Shown in pieces: positions 10,545-21,635 of a stretch of DNA of 64,000 nt. Position numbers and translations under genes: made by a program. How positions within the stretch are numbered: position 1 is the first letter of the stretch; every line of letters begins with the position of its first letter. The stretch comes from Semisulcospira habei. Lineage: Eukaryota > Mollusca > Gastropoda > Semisulcospiridae. The stretch covers positions 122,779,224-122,843,223 of the forward strand of contig BTPG01000002.1 of NCBI GenBank assembly GCA_036245525.1. The letters are read 5' to 3'. Under the pieces are notes generated by a model. That model was not told where the DNA came from, made no database searches, and saw only the letters and a list, made by a program, of their open reading frames with translations.

Positions 10545-11768
10545 AAAAGGAACAAATAACTAACAATAGACATATATTCGACAAATAACTAATAATAGAC
10601 ATATATTCGACAAAGAACTAACAATAGACATATACAATAGACATGTATTCGACAAATAACTAACAATAGACATATATTCGACAAATAACTAACAATAGAC
10701 ATATATTTGACAAATAACTAACAATAGACATATATTTGACAAATAACTAACAATAGACATATATTCAGCAAATAACTAACAAGACATATATTCGACAAAC
10801 AAATAACAATAGACATATATTCGACAAATACCTAACAATAGAAACATATTCAACAAATAACTAACAATAGACATAATATATTCGACAAATAACTAACAAT
10901 AGACACATATTCGACAAATAACTAACAATAGATATATATTTGACAAATAACTAACAATAGACATATATTCGAAAAATAACTAACAATAGACATATATTCG
11001 ACAAATAACTAACAATACACATATATTAAGCAAATAACTAACAATAGACATATATTCGACAAACAAATAACAATAGACATATATTCGACAAATAACTAAC
11101 AATAGAAACATATTCGACAAATAACTAACAATAGACATATATTCGACAAAGAACTAACAATAGACACATATTCGACAAATAACTAACAATAGACATATAT
11201 TTCACAAATAACTAACAATAGACACATATTCGGCAAATAAGGAACAATAGACACATAATCAACAAATAACTAACAATAGACATGTATTCGACAAATAACT
11301 AACAATGGACACATATACAGCAAATAACTAACAATAGACATATTCGACAAATAACTAACAATAGACATGTATTCGTCAAATAACTAACAATAGACATATA
11401 TTCGACAAATAACGAACAATAGACATATATTCAACAAATAACTAACAATAGACATATATTTGACAAATAACTAACAATAGACATATATTGGACAAATAAC
11501 TGACAATAGACATATATTCAACAAATAACTAACAATAGAGTTAGTTAGTTAGTTATTGGGGTTTAACGCCGAGCAGGCAACTAAAGCCATCTCACGGCAG
11601 GATGGTTAAAAATCTGGTCAGCCAGATTAAAAGAAAGGTCGACAAAATGTAATTATACCTAAAAAAATGTCAGGCTAAAATGTCGCACGAGTCTAACTAA
11701 CAATAGACATATATTCTACAAATAACTGACAATAGACATATATTCGACAAATAACTAACAATTGACAT
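10545..11768. repeat. 29-bp minisatellite array
   Basis: About 35 tandem units of roughly 29 bases, each containing AACTAACAATAGACATAT followed by a TTCGACAAAT-type junction; units differ by point changes and small indels. The array is interrupted at 11,541-11,690 by a short retroposon tail. Isolated units recur at 12,355-12,385 and 19,708-19,800. The unit resembles an internal stretch of the TTAA foldback MITEs (ACTTACAATAGACATAAAAC on the minus strand near 59,970). Confidence 0.95.
11541..11690 (-). mobile_element. Short retroposon 3' tail, (AACT)n type
   Basis: On the minus strand it reads CCATCCTGCCGTGAGATGG, then GGCGTTAAACCCCAATAAC, then AACTAACT repeats. I associate this tail with very common short retroposon ends in mollusc genomes. 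It sits inside the minisatellite, whose own sequence (AACTAAC) resembles the tail, so its exact boundaries and any target duplication cannot be fixed. Confidence 0.65.
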
Positions 11769-11889
11769 AATTATATTCGACTGTAACACACGCAGATTTC
11801 CCCCCAGTCGCACGTACAGACTCTCGCACAACAGACGCATACACCGTCACTGACTCAGACGGGCGCATTCACACAGTAAAACTCAACAC
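11769..11889 (+). repeat. Left 120-bp inverted repeat of a putative 8.7-kb element
   Basis: Reverse complement of 20,424-20,539 with roughly 85-90% identity by eye. Shared blocks include TCGCACGTACAGACTCTCGC directly followed by ACAACAGACGCAT, GGGCG near the middle, and CAGTAAAACTCAA at the inner end. The outer edge abuts the minisatellite. Confidence 0.8.
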
Positions 11890-13092
11890 ACGGGCTTCCT
11901 TTCTAACAAAGACGTTTATAACCAAATAATAAAAGGACGCTCAAAAGATTATCACAACTATGTACACCACACCTTCCCCACCACAAGCACCTCAACACTA
12001 CATACACACACACAATGTAAATGCCAGGTTAGGTAGCTGTCTCTCACAATCCAAACTGTTTTGGTGTTCTCGCCTGGTTACGTTCAGTCCTTTTCACGTC
12101 TAGGCGTGCAAGTCCTTTGTCGTACGCTCCCGAGTCGTCCCGTCTCTCGTACCATGGACGTCCTCGTAGCTCGCTCTGTAGCGCAGTCCTTACTGTGACC
12201 CGGGTGTCTCGGCACCGGTCGCTCACTCCCTGCGTGAAGAGATGGAGAGATGACCTCGCAATAGGTCCCTGGTGACTGACGCCTCGGCGTCCGTCGCTCC
12301 TATCTCCGACAAGCACTCTGAATAAATAACAAGGTCCCAAATCATAACACTTGGATATATTCGACAAACAAATAACAATAGACATATATTCATATTGGAT
12401 ATGAGATACATATATTCATATTGGATATGAGATACATTACGTAACCTGGCTGATACAAATAACTCACACGTTCATTCACACACACTCGTGTTTCATAACC
12501 CGACTACTTTCGTAATACCCCATATCTGTCACTACATTGAAACAGACTATAACCAGACACTCTCGCCATACATTATCCTATACACTGGAAAAGAATATAC
12601 TTAACCACGTATCACCTTCATAACGACATCGGCATACACACCTCACATTCCTTAGTTATCCATCTCGGTAAATAACTACATAGAAAACACCGGTTGCCTC
12701 AATAAATTCCAATCCAACATAACTGAACCATACCAGTCAACACTACCCAACCGAATTAAAGGGCAGCTCTCTAGTAAAATGGTGGTCCCGGCGATGGGTC
12801 GCTTACCATTTCGGCATGGGGCTTCGTGTTGATGCAATGAATCTAACTTACGATCAATCAGCCACAAAATAAACATATCAAAGTCACTTTCAGTCCACAA
12901 AGTGTACTTACTTGTGTACAGTTAGAGCAGAAAAACACATAAGAAGTCACAAATCGTCTCTAATTCACGGTACCCGGTTCCGGAGACTGCCGAAGAAATT
13001 TTCAGATTTGCCGCTCGGCGGAAGTGACATCACATGCATGACTCAGTTTGTTTACTCCTAGCCGGACAGCGTGCTAACTTGTGACAGAGAAA
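11890..13092. other. Upstream region of the P2X7-C-like gene; no other gene recognised
   Basis: Contains one stray minisatellite unit at 12,355-12,385 next to a short TTGGATATGAGATACAT duplication (12,395-12,435). Open frames on the minus strand here have no recognisable features. A GC-richer stretch with GCCGCTCGGCGG (13,007-13,020) lies just before the start codon. No TATA box is evident. Confidence 0.4.
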
Positions 13093-14871
13093 ATGGGCTC
13101 ATCAGCTGAAAGTTCTGATTCGGACCATTACGTGGATTCGTCGGAAAATGAGTGTTTTGAACCAGGTGCACCGCGAGGCCTCAAACCTTATATGTTTGAG
13201 CCTCTTGCACAGACAAATAGAAAAGAGCGTACGGAAAGACCAACCTCGCCGGAAAAGCAAGTGCGCTGCGAAAACCCCACGGACTGGTAAGCATACATAG
13301 TACAATACATTCATTGTATTCTATTTTCATGTGCACTTGTGTTTTATTATCGTCGTTATTAATGTCGAAGTTAATGATGCGACATTGCTGAAGTTTACCG
13401 TATGCTCAGAGCCTGGCCTAAGACTGCCTCATGTTTCTCACATGTTCACTGCACCTAATGACCTATGCTAATGTAAACTAAAATTGCATGGTTATCTCAA
13501 TCTTATTACTGGTTTTTTGTTTTTGTGTTTGTTTTTTTTTGTTGTTGTTGTTGTTTTGTAAATAAAGGTATCATCTCTGAATTGCCACTAAATGCACCAA
13601 TTGATGATTTGATCCACAAGTTTATTTGTACTTCAAGTAATACACTTGAAAGGTTTGATCTGCTGTGTTTATAGGGTGCTAGAATGTGTGTACACACACT
13701 TATGAGATATATATCCAGGTGCACGAATGGATTGGTTCACAAACTGTAAACTAATACTAATAGCTGGTATCTGAATATTTAAAATGCAATTTTGACCTGA
13801 AAACTGTCTTTTTCATGTCTTCAGGTGCAAGTGTGGGTGCTGTGTGTATGGTTCTGCTCCGGTCAACAGATTCTGTTGCCTTGAGGATGACTATTTTCAC
13901 GAACGAATTGAAGATGGCAAGGTGGAGGCCGACACTGAATTTTCCTGCATCACTAGGCACCCCTCTTTTGAAGCAGTATGCCTAACCATGGATGTGCTGC
14001 GCGTGGCTTACTATCAAATGCGACAGAACAATGAAGCAGAAAGGCAACATACTGAGGATGAGTGAGTTACTTCTGGCGTTTATGTGTGGGACAATATCTA
14101 CAAGAACAAATATCCGCAGCATTTTAAAGAAATTTAAGGTCTAAGTGAAGTTATTAAGGCCAAGAAAAATGAAAGGTGGGAGTGGTCTGATGAATAGTTT
14201 ATGGTACTTTTCCACTGGATTAATGCATGCACTAAAAATCATGACAGTGAGTACTTAAAAAAGTGCGGTCAAGCCTGTGTGGGGAGGTGAGGTGGAACTG
14301 CTCTGTGAAAAAAAGATTTTAATTTGTACTATTTTGAGAAAGTTATATAAAGTTGCAGTGGTCATCGTTTCAGTATTAGTACTAGTCCATTGCTAGTACT
14401 ACGTTAGTACATAATTTATTAGTGTTGTCACTATACTTATCACTTTACCATGCAATACTCTGTCACATGAGACAGTGTACTCACATGAGACTGTTCCCAC
14501 CTCACTTGTGAAAATTAAGTGGGATACAGGATGAAACCATACTCTAGGTACACCATCACCTATGGTTATTTTTATTACGGTTTTCAGTCACCACACCTGT
14601 GACATTGAGAATATGTGTGTTTGTGAAAATAGCATGTAATTGGTAGTGATATTTTGCTTTTACTGCATGAAACGCTTCCTTAAAATCTGTCATTATGTGT
14701 TACAGGACCATGAGATACACAGCATACAGGCAAGTCATCCGCTGGTGTTACGGCTGGCTTGGAAAACACAACCGACAGCCTTTGCCATCGTGTGCCATGC
14801 ACAAGATTCGTGAGAAATTTCCAGCAGGACAAAAAGGCTACAAGGGCTTTAAATTTGTGGACAGAAGCTGA
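13093..14871 (+). CDS. P2X7 cytosolic C-terminal-domain-like protein, three exons
   Basis: Three exons, 13,093-13,286, 13,825-14,061 and 14,706-14,871, join at GT-AG introns in one frame of 198 codons. The first intron splits the W65 codon and the second splits E144. An acidic, serine-rich N-terminus (1-20) and PYMFEP (32-37) precede WCKCGCC (65-71), CC (82-83), CITRHPSFEAVCL (106-118), TAYRQVIRWCYGWLG (149-163), LPSCAMHKIREKFP (170-183) and GYKGF (188-192). This order matches the zinc-binding 'ballast' C-terminal domain of vertebrate P2X7. The ion-channel part is absent: there is no transmembrane segment. Such stand-alone domains occur in many copies in invertebrates; their role is unknown to me. 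The ATG at 13,093 is preferred; a GTG upstream in frame is unlikely to be used. Nothing breaks the frame. A transposase-like gene lies convergent downstream and both sit between inverted repeats, so the gene may be element cargo (inference). Confidence 0.85.
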
Positions 14872-15014
14872 CAAACTCGCTTTCCACAAGAACTTGCATA
14901 CGACGACTACCTTTATCTCATTAATCCCCATGTGCATGCAGGCACAGGTCTTGTAAATCGTACCAATGTCGGCATGCAGAAGGGGGTGAATTGTGCTGTG
15001 TGTACATGTAGATG

Positions 15015-15020
15015 AATAAA
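15015..15020 (+). terminator. Polyadenylation signal AATAAA
   Basis: Canonical AATAAA 144 bases after the stop codon of the P2X7-C-like gene, followed by a T/G-rich stretch; consistent with its 3' end near 15,040. Confidence 0.6.
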
Positions 15021-15040
15021 CATTTGTAGAGCTACCTATT

Positions 15041-15796
15041 TTGGCTCGTTCATTACTTAGACCAGTGCTCTGTACCCATTCTGTGAGGAAGGTAACATTG
15101 GTGTGAGCAAAAGAAATGCAGCAAGGGGTGTGCATGTTATTATGTGCCAAAAGTATGCATGTACAAAAACTAGATTTAAATGTGTGCGTCTATTGGGTCA
15201 CATTTCTTATGCTCAAGTACTCATGTGTACAAGTTGGCAGATGGAAAGACAGAAATCAGTACATTAATACCCTTGTGTATGGAAGCTTACATATTTACAA
15301 AATTAAACCCTATTCTGCGCTAAAAAGAAAAATAGGAATGTCACACCTATGTTGAAGACAAAGCAACAAAGATGCTTGGAAAGTGCAAAGTAGTTATCTT
15401 TCTGATGAATCTGTATTTCACATTTGCCAACTTCACTCATGAGTATACATATATATGTTATCATTTTAATCAACAGGTCACGCACTCAGATGAACAGGAA
15501 GACAAAAAAGCCACCAATCATGTTCATTGAATAAATAATATTAAGAAACATTGCAGTATTTACTATAGTGCATCCAACAACAAGCATTCAATTTCCTGTT
15601 TAGAGTTTTCCCCATGCTGAGGATGAAATTATAAATTTTCCTTCGAGATACACGTCAAGGTCGGGACAAATTGACCATTATAATTCACAGATAGTGTCAG
15701 AATAGCTTGACGCCTACAGATACCTAACTATTCTGCTGCCAGCCTTGAACTATCACAGTCAATCCACAACCTGCCCTAGCATGTCCAAGTTAATAT
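15041..15796. other. Gap between convergent genes; nothing recognised
   Basis: AT-rich sequence with no conserved coding signal. The minus-strand open frame overlapping 14,680-15,150 is the antisense of the real third exon of the P2X7-C-like gene. Confidence 0.4.
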
Positions 15797-15955
15797 TAAA
15801 AATAGTTAAACAAGTTTGATGCTTTGTGTGTTAGCAAAATCACACAACACGAGTCCAGTGGTCTCTTCAGTATGAATCATGCAGACATGTAGAACACCTT
15901 TCCATATGGCAAAAGAATAAATATATGCATCAGGATTTGTGAAATCAGCTATTTA
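15797..15955. repeat. Direct repeat, proximal copy
   Basis: Nearly identical to 17,937-18,117 in the same orientation, including GTTAGCAAAATCACACAACA and CGAGTCCAGTGGTCTCTTCA; the distal copy has a small insertion (GATGGTAGCAGTAT). The two copies bracket the transposase-like exons. Confidence 0.9.
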
Positions 15956-17474
15956 AAAAAAACAGTGCTGACAGTGTGCTCTTTGCACGCTGACAGTTAC
16001 AATTACAAATCACTCAAACCATGAGATGGAAATTTCTTTGTGCAATTATTACAGCAAAAGACAAAACCGCTGTGCTGGCCTGCAACCAGCAAAACCTACT
16101 ACAATAAAAGTCACTCCGACAGATAACCATCATCTGCAGGGCCATCAAAATCAGCGTCAGGGACATCACTGCCATCACACATGGTCTGTCTGGGGCGAAA
16201 CCTATGTAAACGCTTGGCTACCGCCTCATCTCTTGCCACACGGTCTGCCTTCTCGGTCAGGTAGCCAGGCCCTTCCTCTCGGATGACGGTCCCGCAGATA
16301 CTTCGTTATCTGTGGATGGCGATCGGTGACAATTGTGTTCACCATCAGTCCTCTGTTGGTCAACACTGCCAGAGTCCGCTGTAAGCCCTCCAGTTCGCAC
16401 CACGTGGAATTTTTTACTTCATTGCTCTAAAACAAAACATAAACAATAAATTTTCATCCTAACAAAGTAACATACTGAATCAGTCCCGAAAGTCAGTTTT
16501 GTCCTCTGTAGACTACAGACAAGTTCACATTCAGCAGGGACACCAGTGCAAGGATGGTGCCATCTGTTTCCTGCTGTAGTGTATTCAGGTTGAAGAGGCC
16601 TACTGAGGAGAATGCGACACCATACTGTCAGAAAAATGTATTCATTAATTTACAAAAAGACATGTCCATTTTTTCACAACAGAGTCTGACAGAAGTGAAC
16701 CAAGTCATGTTAAAAAAGTTGTTTTAGGCTACACAGAAATTAATTACCACATATGTAAAAAAGCAAATACATGTAGGAAAAATGAGATTAAACCTGATTG
16801 GAACAGCTGACACACTGATCTGCACCACCTGTACATCAATGACTTTGTTGATGCGCTGATCTATAACCGTGTAGGATCCATATTTCGCGCAGTGCCCAGG
16901 GTTGTCGGATCGCCCGTCTCCAACAAGCACCAACGGTTTACCATCATCTTTCAGTTGTCTGATGATCTCCTGTTGCCAAACACATTAATCACTAAGTTAT
17001 AACATAGTAAAGCATGAAATCCAATCCTAAATAAGTACAGTAAACTTTGGATACAACAAAGTGCCAGCTAGGCCAGATTAGTTTGAAGTTACAAATAAAC
17101 TATGTTGCATCCACCACTGTAGTATGACCACACTATGAACAGCAATAACAAGGAATACTACAATTTCTTTTAGATACCGTCTGTTGCCCAGATGCATCTA
17201 AAAAGTAGAAATTGGCAGAAATAAACATTACATTCCTGTATGTGTCAGTATGTAACTGTCAACACACATCTGTATAGAAATGTAAACAAAGGTCTCATTT
17301 TCATACACCACACCCACCCTCTGCTCCTGCTCCCACTCCAGTTCCACAATTGGAAACAGGTAGTCATGTTGGTGGCGAAAGAACGTTGACATGTTGAATA
17401 CCCTAACATTGAGAAGTTGGAGCACTCGCAGGGCCTTCGCTGGGAGGCTTCCTGAAAATAAAATAACGGAAGAC

Positions 17475-17540
17475 AGCAGGATTTGAACCCGGGATCTTAC
17501 GACTGCCAGCGCAGTGTCTTATCCACTAAGCTACGTTCCC
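17475..17540 (-). repeat. tRNA-like SINE head fragment
   Basis: Minus strand carries TAGCTTAGTGGATAAG (A-box-like, 17,518-17,533) and GGGTTCAAATCC (B-box-like, 17,479-17,490) at tRNA spacing. The acceptor and T stems do not pair properly, so this is a tRNA-derived SINE remnant rather than a tRNA gene. It lies in the intron-like gap between two transposase-like exons. Confidence 0.65.
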
Positions 17541-17936
17541 ATGTCACCATGTCAGAGGACAAGTCTCAAAATTTTAATTAAATTTTGTTGTTGTTGCGCC
17601 CTGAGCATGCTGCTGGCATGGAGTGGATGCGCATTACAAGTTGACATCGCCCTGCAGGCGCCACATCCATAACATCTTAAATGACAGCAGTGTCTGCCAT
17701 TGTAATTCAAATAACGTTTGGTAACATAACAGTTTTCTTACTGTATGTGTGTTCTGTTGTGAGTGGTCTCACATGAACTTCACAGTTTTTTGCCTTGCCA
17801 TAATAGGCCTGGAATCTTGGTTCTCCTTCTTTGGTGGTCGCCTGTTGCTGTTGTCATTATAATGCATGGCCGCCAGTTTGTGCCTGTAACACATATGCAT
17901 GCAGGTAAAATAGAGGTCCCTGGTTAAATGGCAGTT

Positions 17937-18117
17937 AACTAAAAATATATATAATAGATAAACAAGTTTGATGCTTTGCGTGTTAGCAAAATCACACAAC
18001 ACGAGTCCAGTGGTCTCTTCAGTATGATGGTAGCAGTATGAATCATACAGACAATGAGACATACAGAACACCTTTCCAGAATAAATACATGCATCAGTTA
18101 TCTGTGATACAAGCTAT
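17937..18117. repeat. Direct repeat, distal copy
   Basis: Partner of 15,797-15,955, about 2.14 kb away and in the same orientation. Confidence 0.9.
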
Positions 18118-18985
18118 AGCGACATACAATCTCTGTCCGACATTGCGGCAACCTTCTGAACTGATCTCCTTACATTAAACAAGGCAGTGCATAAAATGTG
18201 ACCAAATCCTCTGTTGCGCGGCAATGAGCAGCCCTTGTCGCAGTTCACTGCACAATGCCTTGCACTTGCAGCAAACTAATTCTATCTAGCAGGAAGATGT
18301 CCTCCACTGCATTCAATGCCCAACCCTGACAATACACAGGAGACTGACCTTGTTCGCATTCCCAGCCAACTGAAGGCAGTGTGCTTGTGTCTCAGTGTTT
18401 TCTGTAGCCTACAATTTAAGCAATTAAAAGAATTTCAGGTCATCCACAGATGATATAGCTTACACACCTACTGTGTAAGTTAATTCAAATGTAACTGCTT
18501 CATACTAAGAGTCTTATACAATTATTATACAAATGTGCGATTCCGAAGAAATCGTGCAATACTGTTTTAGTATCCGCACAAAGGATTTCACAAGGATAAG
18601 CATTAGCAGGCAAAAGCTGGAAGTCTTTCCTGTGTTGTATATCACCATGCATCATTATGCATGCACGTATACAAACTGCAATTATAGATTGAATTCAAAT
18701 CAGCAGTAGTGTAACACTACCAGGTGGCTGATGAGAGCCACGCCTCCTTCGCGACCGTCCCCTCGCCACACCCTCCCAACACACACAAAGCACACACACT
18801 AAACTTGTATCTTCATCTACCTAAAATATACAGAATATGATAGTTGATACTGTGGCTTACCTCTCTCGCCAGTTACAGCTTCATTGCGAGGACATTTCTG
18901 TGCTTCTTCTCCGCTGCGATGGACGGTGCTGGTGAAGTGCCGATCGGCCGGGTGCTTGGAATGGCTCCGTGTCTTATTATCAACT

Positions 18986-19707
18986 TTTTCGCAAATTTCA
19001 TATGTCCCGGCATATTTCTAGATCACCATGCAAAGAGTGCGCGCAAAACTGAAAACGATACAAATATCACACAGCGTGCAGTCCAGTACGAGTTTAGGTG
19101 TGGTATTGATGCTTCGACAAACGGGAACAGAGCAGACTGACCAAGAGTATCAGGTGTCTGACGTCATGTCACGTGACTTTTCCGAAGATTGCCGAAGATT
19201 TTTTTTTTCGGAGGCCAGGTTTTATTTTTACTAATATCTGAGTATCTACGCAAAGGCAAAATAAACTGTGCACATATTTCCATTCCTCGTGCTTTTTTCA
19301 GCTTGATAAATATATTTTATATCACAAAATGACTGTATTTCATGATTTGATGAAATGCAGCTGGGCACCCAAGAGCTACACTTTAACTCCTACTAACGCA
19401 TACTATCTTTAACGCAGTAACCACCAATAATACCTATAGAAACATACCTGAATTCTAGGTTTCAGAGTCTTGGAATACGGGCTAAGGTATCTCACACACC
19501 TCAATGACAGTAAAGCCCCGTACTAACGTTTCTACAGCTCTGTTCGTCTGAACTCACGCTAAAACTCCCCGTGCTAAACGTTTCTTAAAGATTCCACGTG
19601 GTCCACGTGCCTCACGGAATATCGGCACAAAACAAACCGCTAACAAATACTGTACCGTATTAAACCCACTGTGTGAACCCTATGCGTGAGCATAGAGTTT
19701 CATCACA
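18986..19707. other. Upstream side of the transposase-like gene; no gene recognised
   Basis: Contains TGACGTCATGTCACGTGAC near 19,160, a palindromic CRE/E-box-like motif that could be promoter sequence for the minus-strand gene (weak inference). The rest is AT-rich with no coding signal. Confidence 0.3.
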
Positions 19708-19800
19708 TCGACAAATAACTAACAATAGACATATATTCAAGAAATAACTAACAATAGACATATATTCGACAAATAACTAACAATAGACATATATTCGACA
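19708..19800. repeat. Short array of the 29-bp minisatellite
   Basis: Three to four units with AACTAACAATAGACATAT, near the right inverted repeat; same unit and strand as the main array at 10,545. Confidence 0.9.
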
Positions 19801-19850
19801 AGGCACAGCAGCTTTTTTTCGGGCAACCCACTGTAATTCAAGTCAAGCTT

Positions 19851-20040
19851 TTAACCCCTTCACTGCCGGATAATGCAACTGCATGTGGCAAAGACTTTCA
19901 TGAGCCCCCGGCTCGAGGTTCTTTGCCCCTTGTTGACCCTGTTCATATCCGTGTTCCGTAGATTAATGGGCTTATTCGTCGTTGAACCTGCCCTCCTTAG
20001 AAAGACATACTTTCGCCTTCATTTGCAGTAAAGGGGTTAA
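19851..20040. mobile_element. TTAA-flanked foldback MITE (190 bp)
   Basis: Begins TTAACCCCTTCACTGCCGG and ends TTGCAGTAAAGGGGTTAA. The ends are inverted copies and TTAA is present at both edges, as in piggyBac-type elements. The internal hairpin core is reduced to TTCATGAGCCCCCGGCTCGA. Confidence 0.8.
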
Positions 20041-20092
20041 TATTTTTAAAAATTCTGTTTAACGTTGTATGTGTGTTGGCAGCTGTAAGATA

Positions 20093-20420
<328 letters not shown>

Positions 20421-20423
20421 ATT

Positions 20424-20539
20424 GTTTTGAGTTTTACTGCGTGAATACGCCCGACTGAGTCACTGGCGGTGAATGCGTCTGTTGTGCGAGAGTCTGTACG
20501 TGCGATTGGGGCAAGTCTGCGTGCGTTACAATTATATTG
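20424..20539 (-). repeat. Right 120-bp inverted repeat of the putative 8.7-kb element
   Basis: Reverse complement of 11,769-11,889. It ends GCGTTACAATTATATTG, immediately followed by a separate palindrome (20,530-20,644). Confidence 0.8.
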
Positions 20540-20644
20540 AGCAACATTTTGTTTGATATAGTGCCGATAACAGGCAGATGTAATTACGATGTTAAGTACT
20601 CACATCTGTCACTATATCAAGCAAAATGTTCCTCAATATAATTT
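20530..20644. repeat. Nested palindrome beside the right inverted repeat
   Basis: ATTATATTGAGCAACATTTT near 20,531 and its near-complement AAAATGTTCCTCAATATAAT near 20,624 pair, with an inner CAGATGT/ACATCTG pair; an imperfect stem with a small loop. Confidence 0.8.
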
Positions 20645-21229
20645 ATGTACCCCGTCCAAAACAAAACTGTGCGTCGCGTCATTCATTTTGCGGTTGATTG
20701 CGGTGTTCAGACAAAACACATGAATGGCTGAGGACTGCATCACTGCCGATTTCGTCTGACTTTGAAGACATCAGTGCTTTGTATAACCGTGCGTGTAACT
20801 GAGAAAATTCTGCTTGTAACTAGATCACGCATAATGGCTGAAAATGCGAGCAGATTTAATTATTTATTTATTTATATATTTTGCTGCTCCTAGTTTTCTT
20901 TGTCGACTTCAGAGGTCTTCGTCTCACGCCGCTCATCCCCATCAACCCCAGTGGTTTTTCCAGCCAGACTCCCGGCCCTGCTACCGAGTCACTTCGGTGG
21001 TGTTTAGTGTGGCTTCAGGTGACCACACCTACTATTCCCCCCTACTTACGACGTTGTTTGCTAGTCGCGGGGTCGACGAGTGAGAGCTCCCCCCAAAGGT
21101 GGCGAGTCAATCACTACGTCCTTCCACGTCCGAACACAACCACACAACCGCGCACATAGGGCTTCTGGAGGACTGGACTGAGGTCACCATGAGACGGAGA
21201 CTTCAGGACTTCAGAGACTTGGAACAGCG
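20645..21229. other. No gene recognised
   Basis: Short open frames only, without recognisable domains or splice structure. Confidence 0.4.
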
Positions 21230-21632
21230 TTTTTTTTTTTTTATTTTTTATTTTTTTTTTTATTCATGATGATGAGGATGATGATATGATGATGCCATGG
21301 TGGTCCATGTGGTTGCGGACTGCGTGACAAGACCGCATTCCACGCTTCCTGTCATAAATATCCTGGTGTTAACCAGGCCCGGGAACTGCGGACACCTGCG
21401 GTGCCAGCCGTGTAATCATTCACACCTTGCGATGCGTCATAACCCGGGTAGCACCCCCAAAGTCGCACCCGTGAAGAGGGTGAGTCTCGGCTGCGTGGCA
21501 TCAGCCATGGGTCCATAGCACACCCGCTCTGGGTAGGAGCCGACCTAGGTAGGAAAAATCCCGCTTGATTCGGCTGGGATTCGAACCTGGATCTCCCAGC
21601 CGCCAGTCCGACGCTCTAACCACTCCAGACCA
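21230..21632 (-). mobile_element. tRNA-derived SINE, ~400 bp
   Basis: On the minus strand a tRNA-like head has TGGAGTGGTTAGAGCG (A box, 21,612-21,627) and GGTTCGAATCC (B box, 21,577-21,587). It is followed by a ~300-base body (GGGTTATGACGCATCGC and others) and a tail of CATCATCATC, CATGAATAAAAAA and A/T runs to 21,230. Length and order fit a Pol III-transcribed SINE mobilised by a LINE. The tail's ATC repeats resemble those of the LINE ends at 8,400 and 52,765. Confidence 0.75.
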
Positions 21633-21635
21633 AAA

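Larger units (their letters stand above)
16111..18985 (-). pseudogene. Transposase-like gene, damaged and with exons out of order
   Basis: Minus-strand exons: one with LAAMHYNDNSNR then, one frame over, TTKEGEPRFQAYYGK (17,742-17,883); one with SLPAKALRVLQLLNV (17,318-17,451); one with LVLVGDGRSDNPGHCAKYGS and VIDVQVVQ (16,820-16,969); and one with SNEVKNSTWCELEGL and VNTIVTDRHPQITKYLR (16,111-16,426). I recognise a widespread uncharacterised metazoan family with a GDGR-x-DSPGHxAKYG motif followed by TDRH, probably a DDE-type transposase, perhaps Kolobok-like (uncertain). In that family the LAALHxNEN block comes C-terminal to these motifs; here it lies upstream. Other damage: a one-base deletion after NSNR, a G-to-A change at donor position +1 (16,819), a frame change after KYLR, and loss of the region between TDRH and the C-terminal block. 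Two possible extra exons (near 18,870-18,985 and 18,360-18,419) and one near 16,515-16,620 do not join cleanly. Confidence 0.65.

Noticed and set aside
10545..11768. CRISPR-like array
   Set aside because: The 29-bp units are directly contiguous with no unique spacers, and the DNA is eukaryotic; it is a minisatellite.
12044..12411. 113-codon minus-strand frame as a gene
   Set aside because: No domain, no splice partners and overlap with a stray minisatellite unit.
14680..15150. 156-codon minus-strand frame
   Set aside because: It is antisense to the third exon of the P2X7-C-like gene, which has clear homology and splice junctions.
17475..17540. Functional tRNA gene
   Set aside because: A- and B-box-like motifs are present but acceptor, anticodon and T stems do not pair. 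The same was concluded for 21,575-21,630, 22,198-22,262 and 46,655-46,730.
18844..19140. Plus-strand 98-codon protein
   Set aside because: It overlaps the presumed 5' exon of the minus-strand transposase-like gene, which has a GTAAGC donor at about 18,857; no supporting features on the plus strand.
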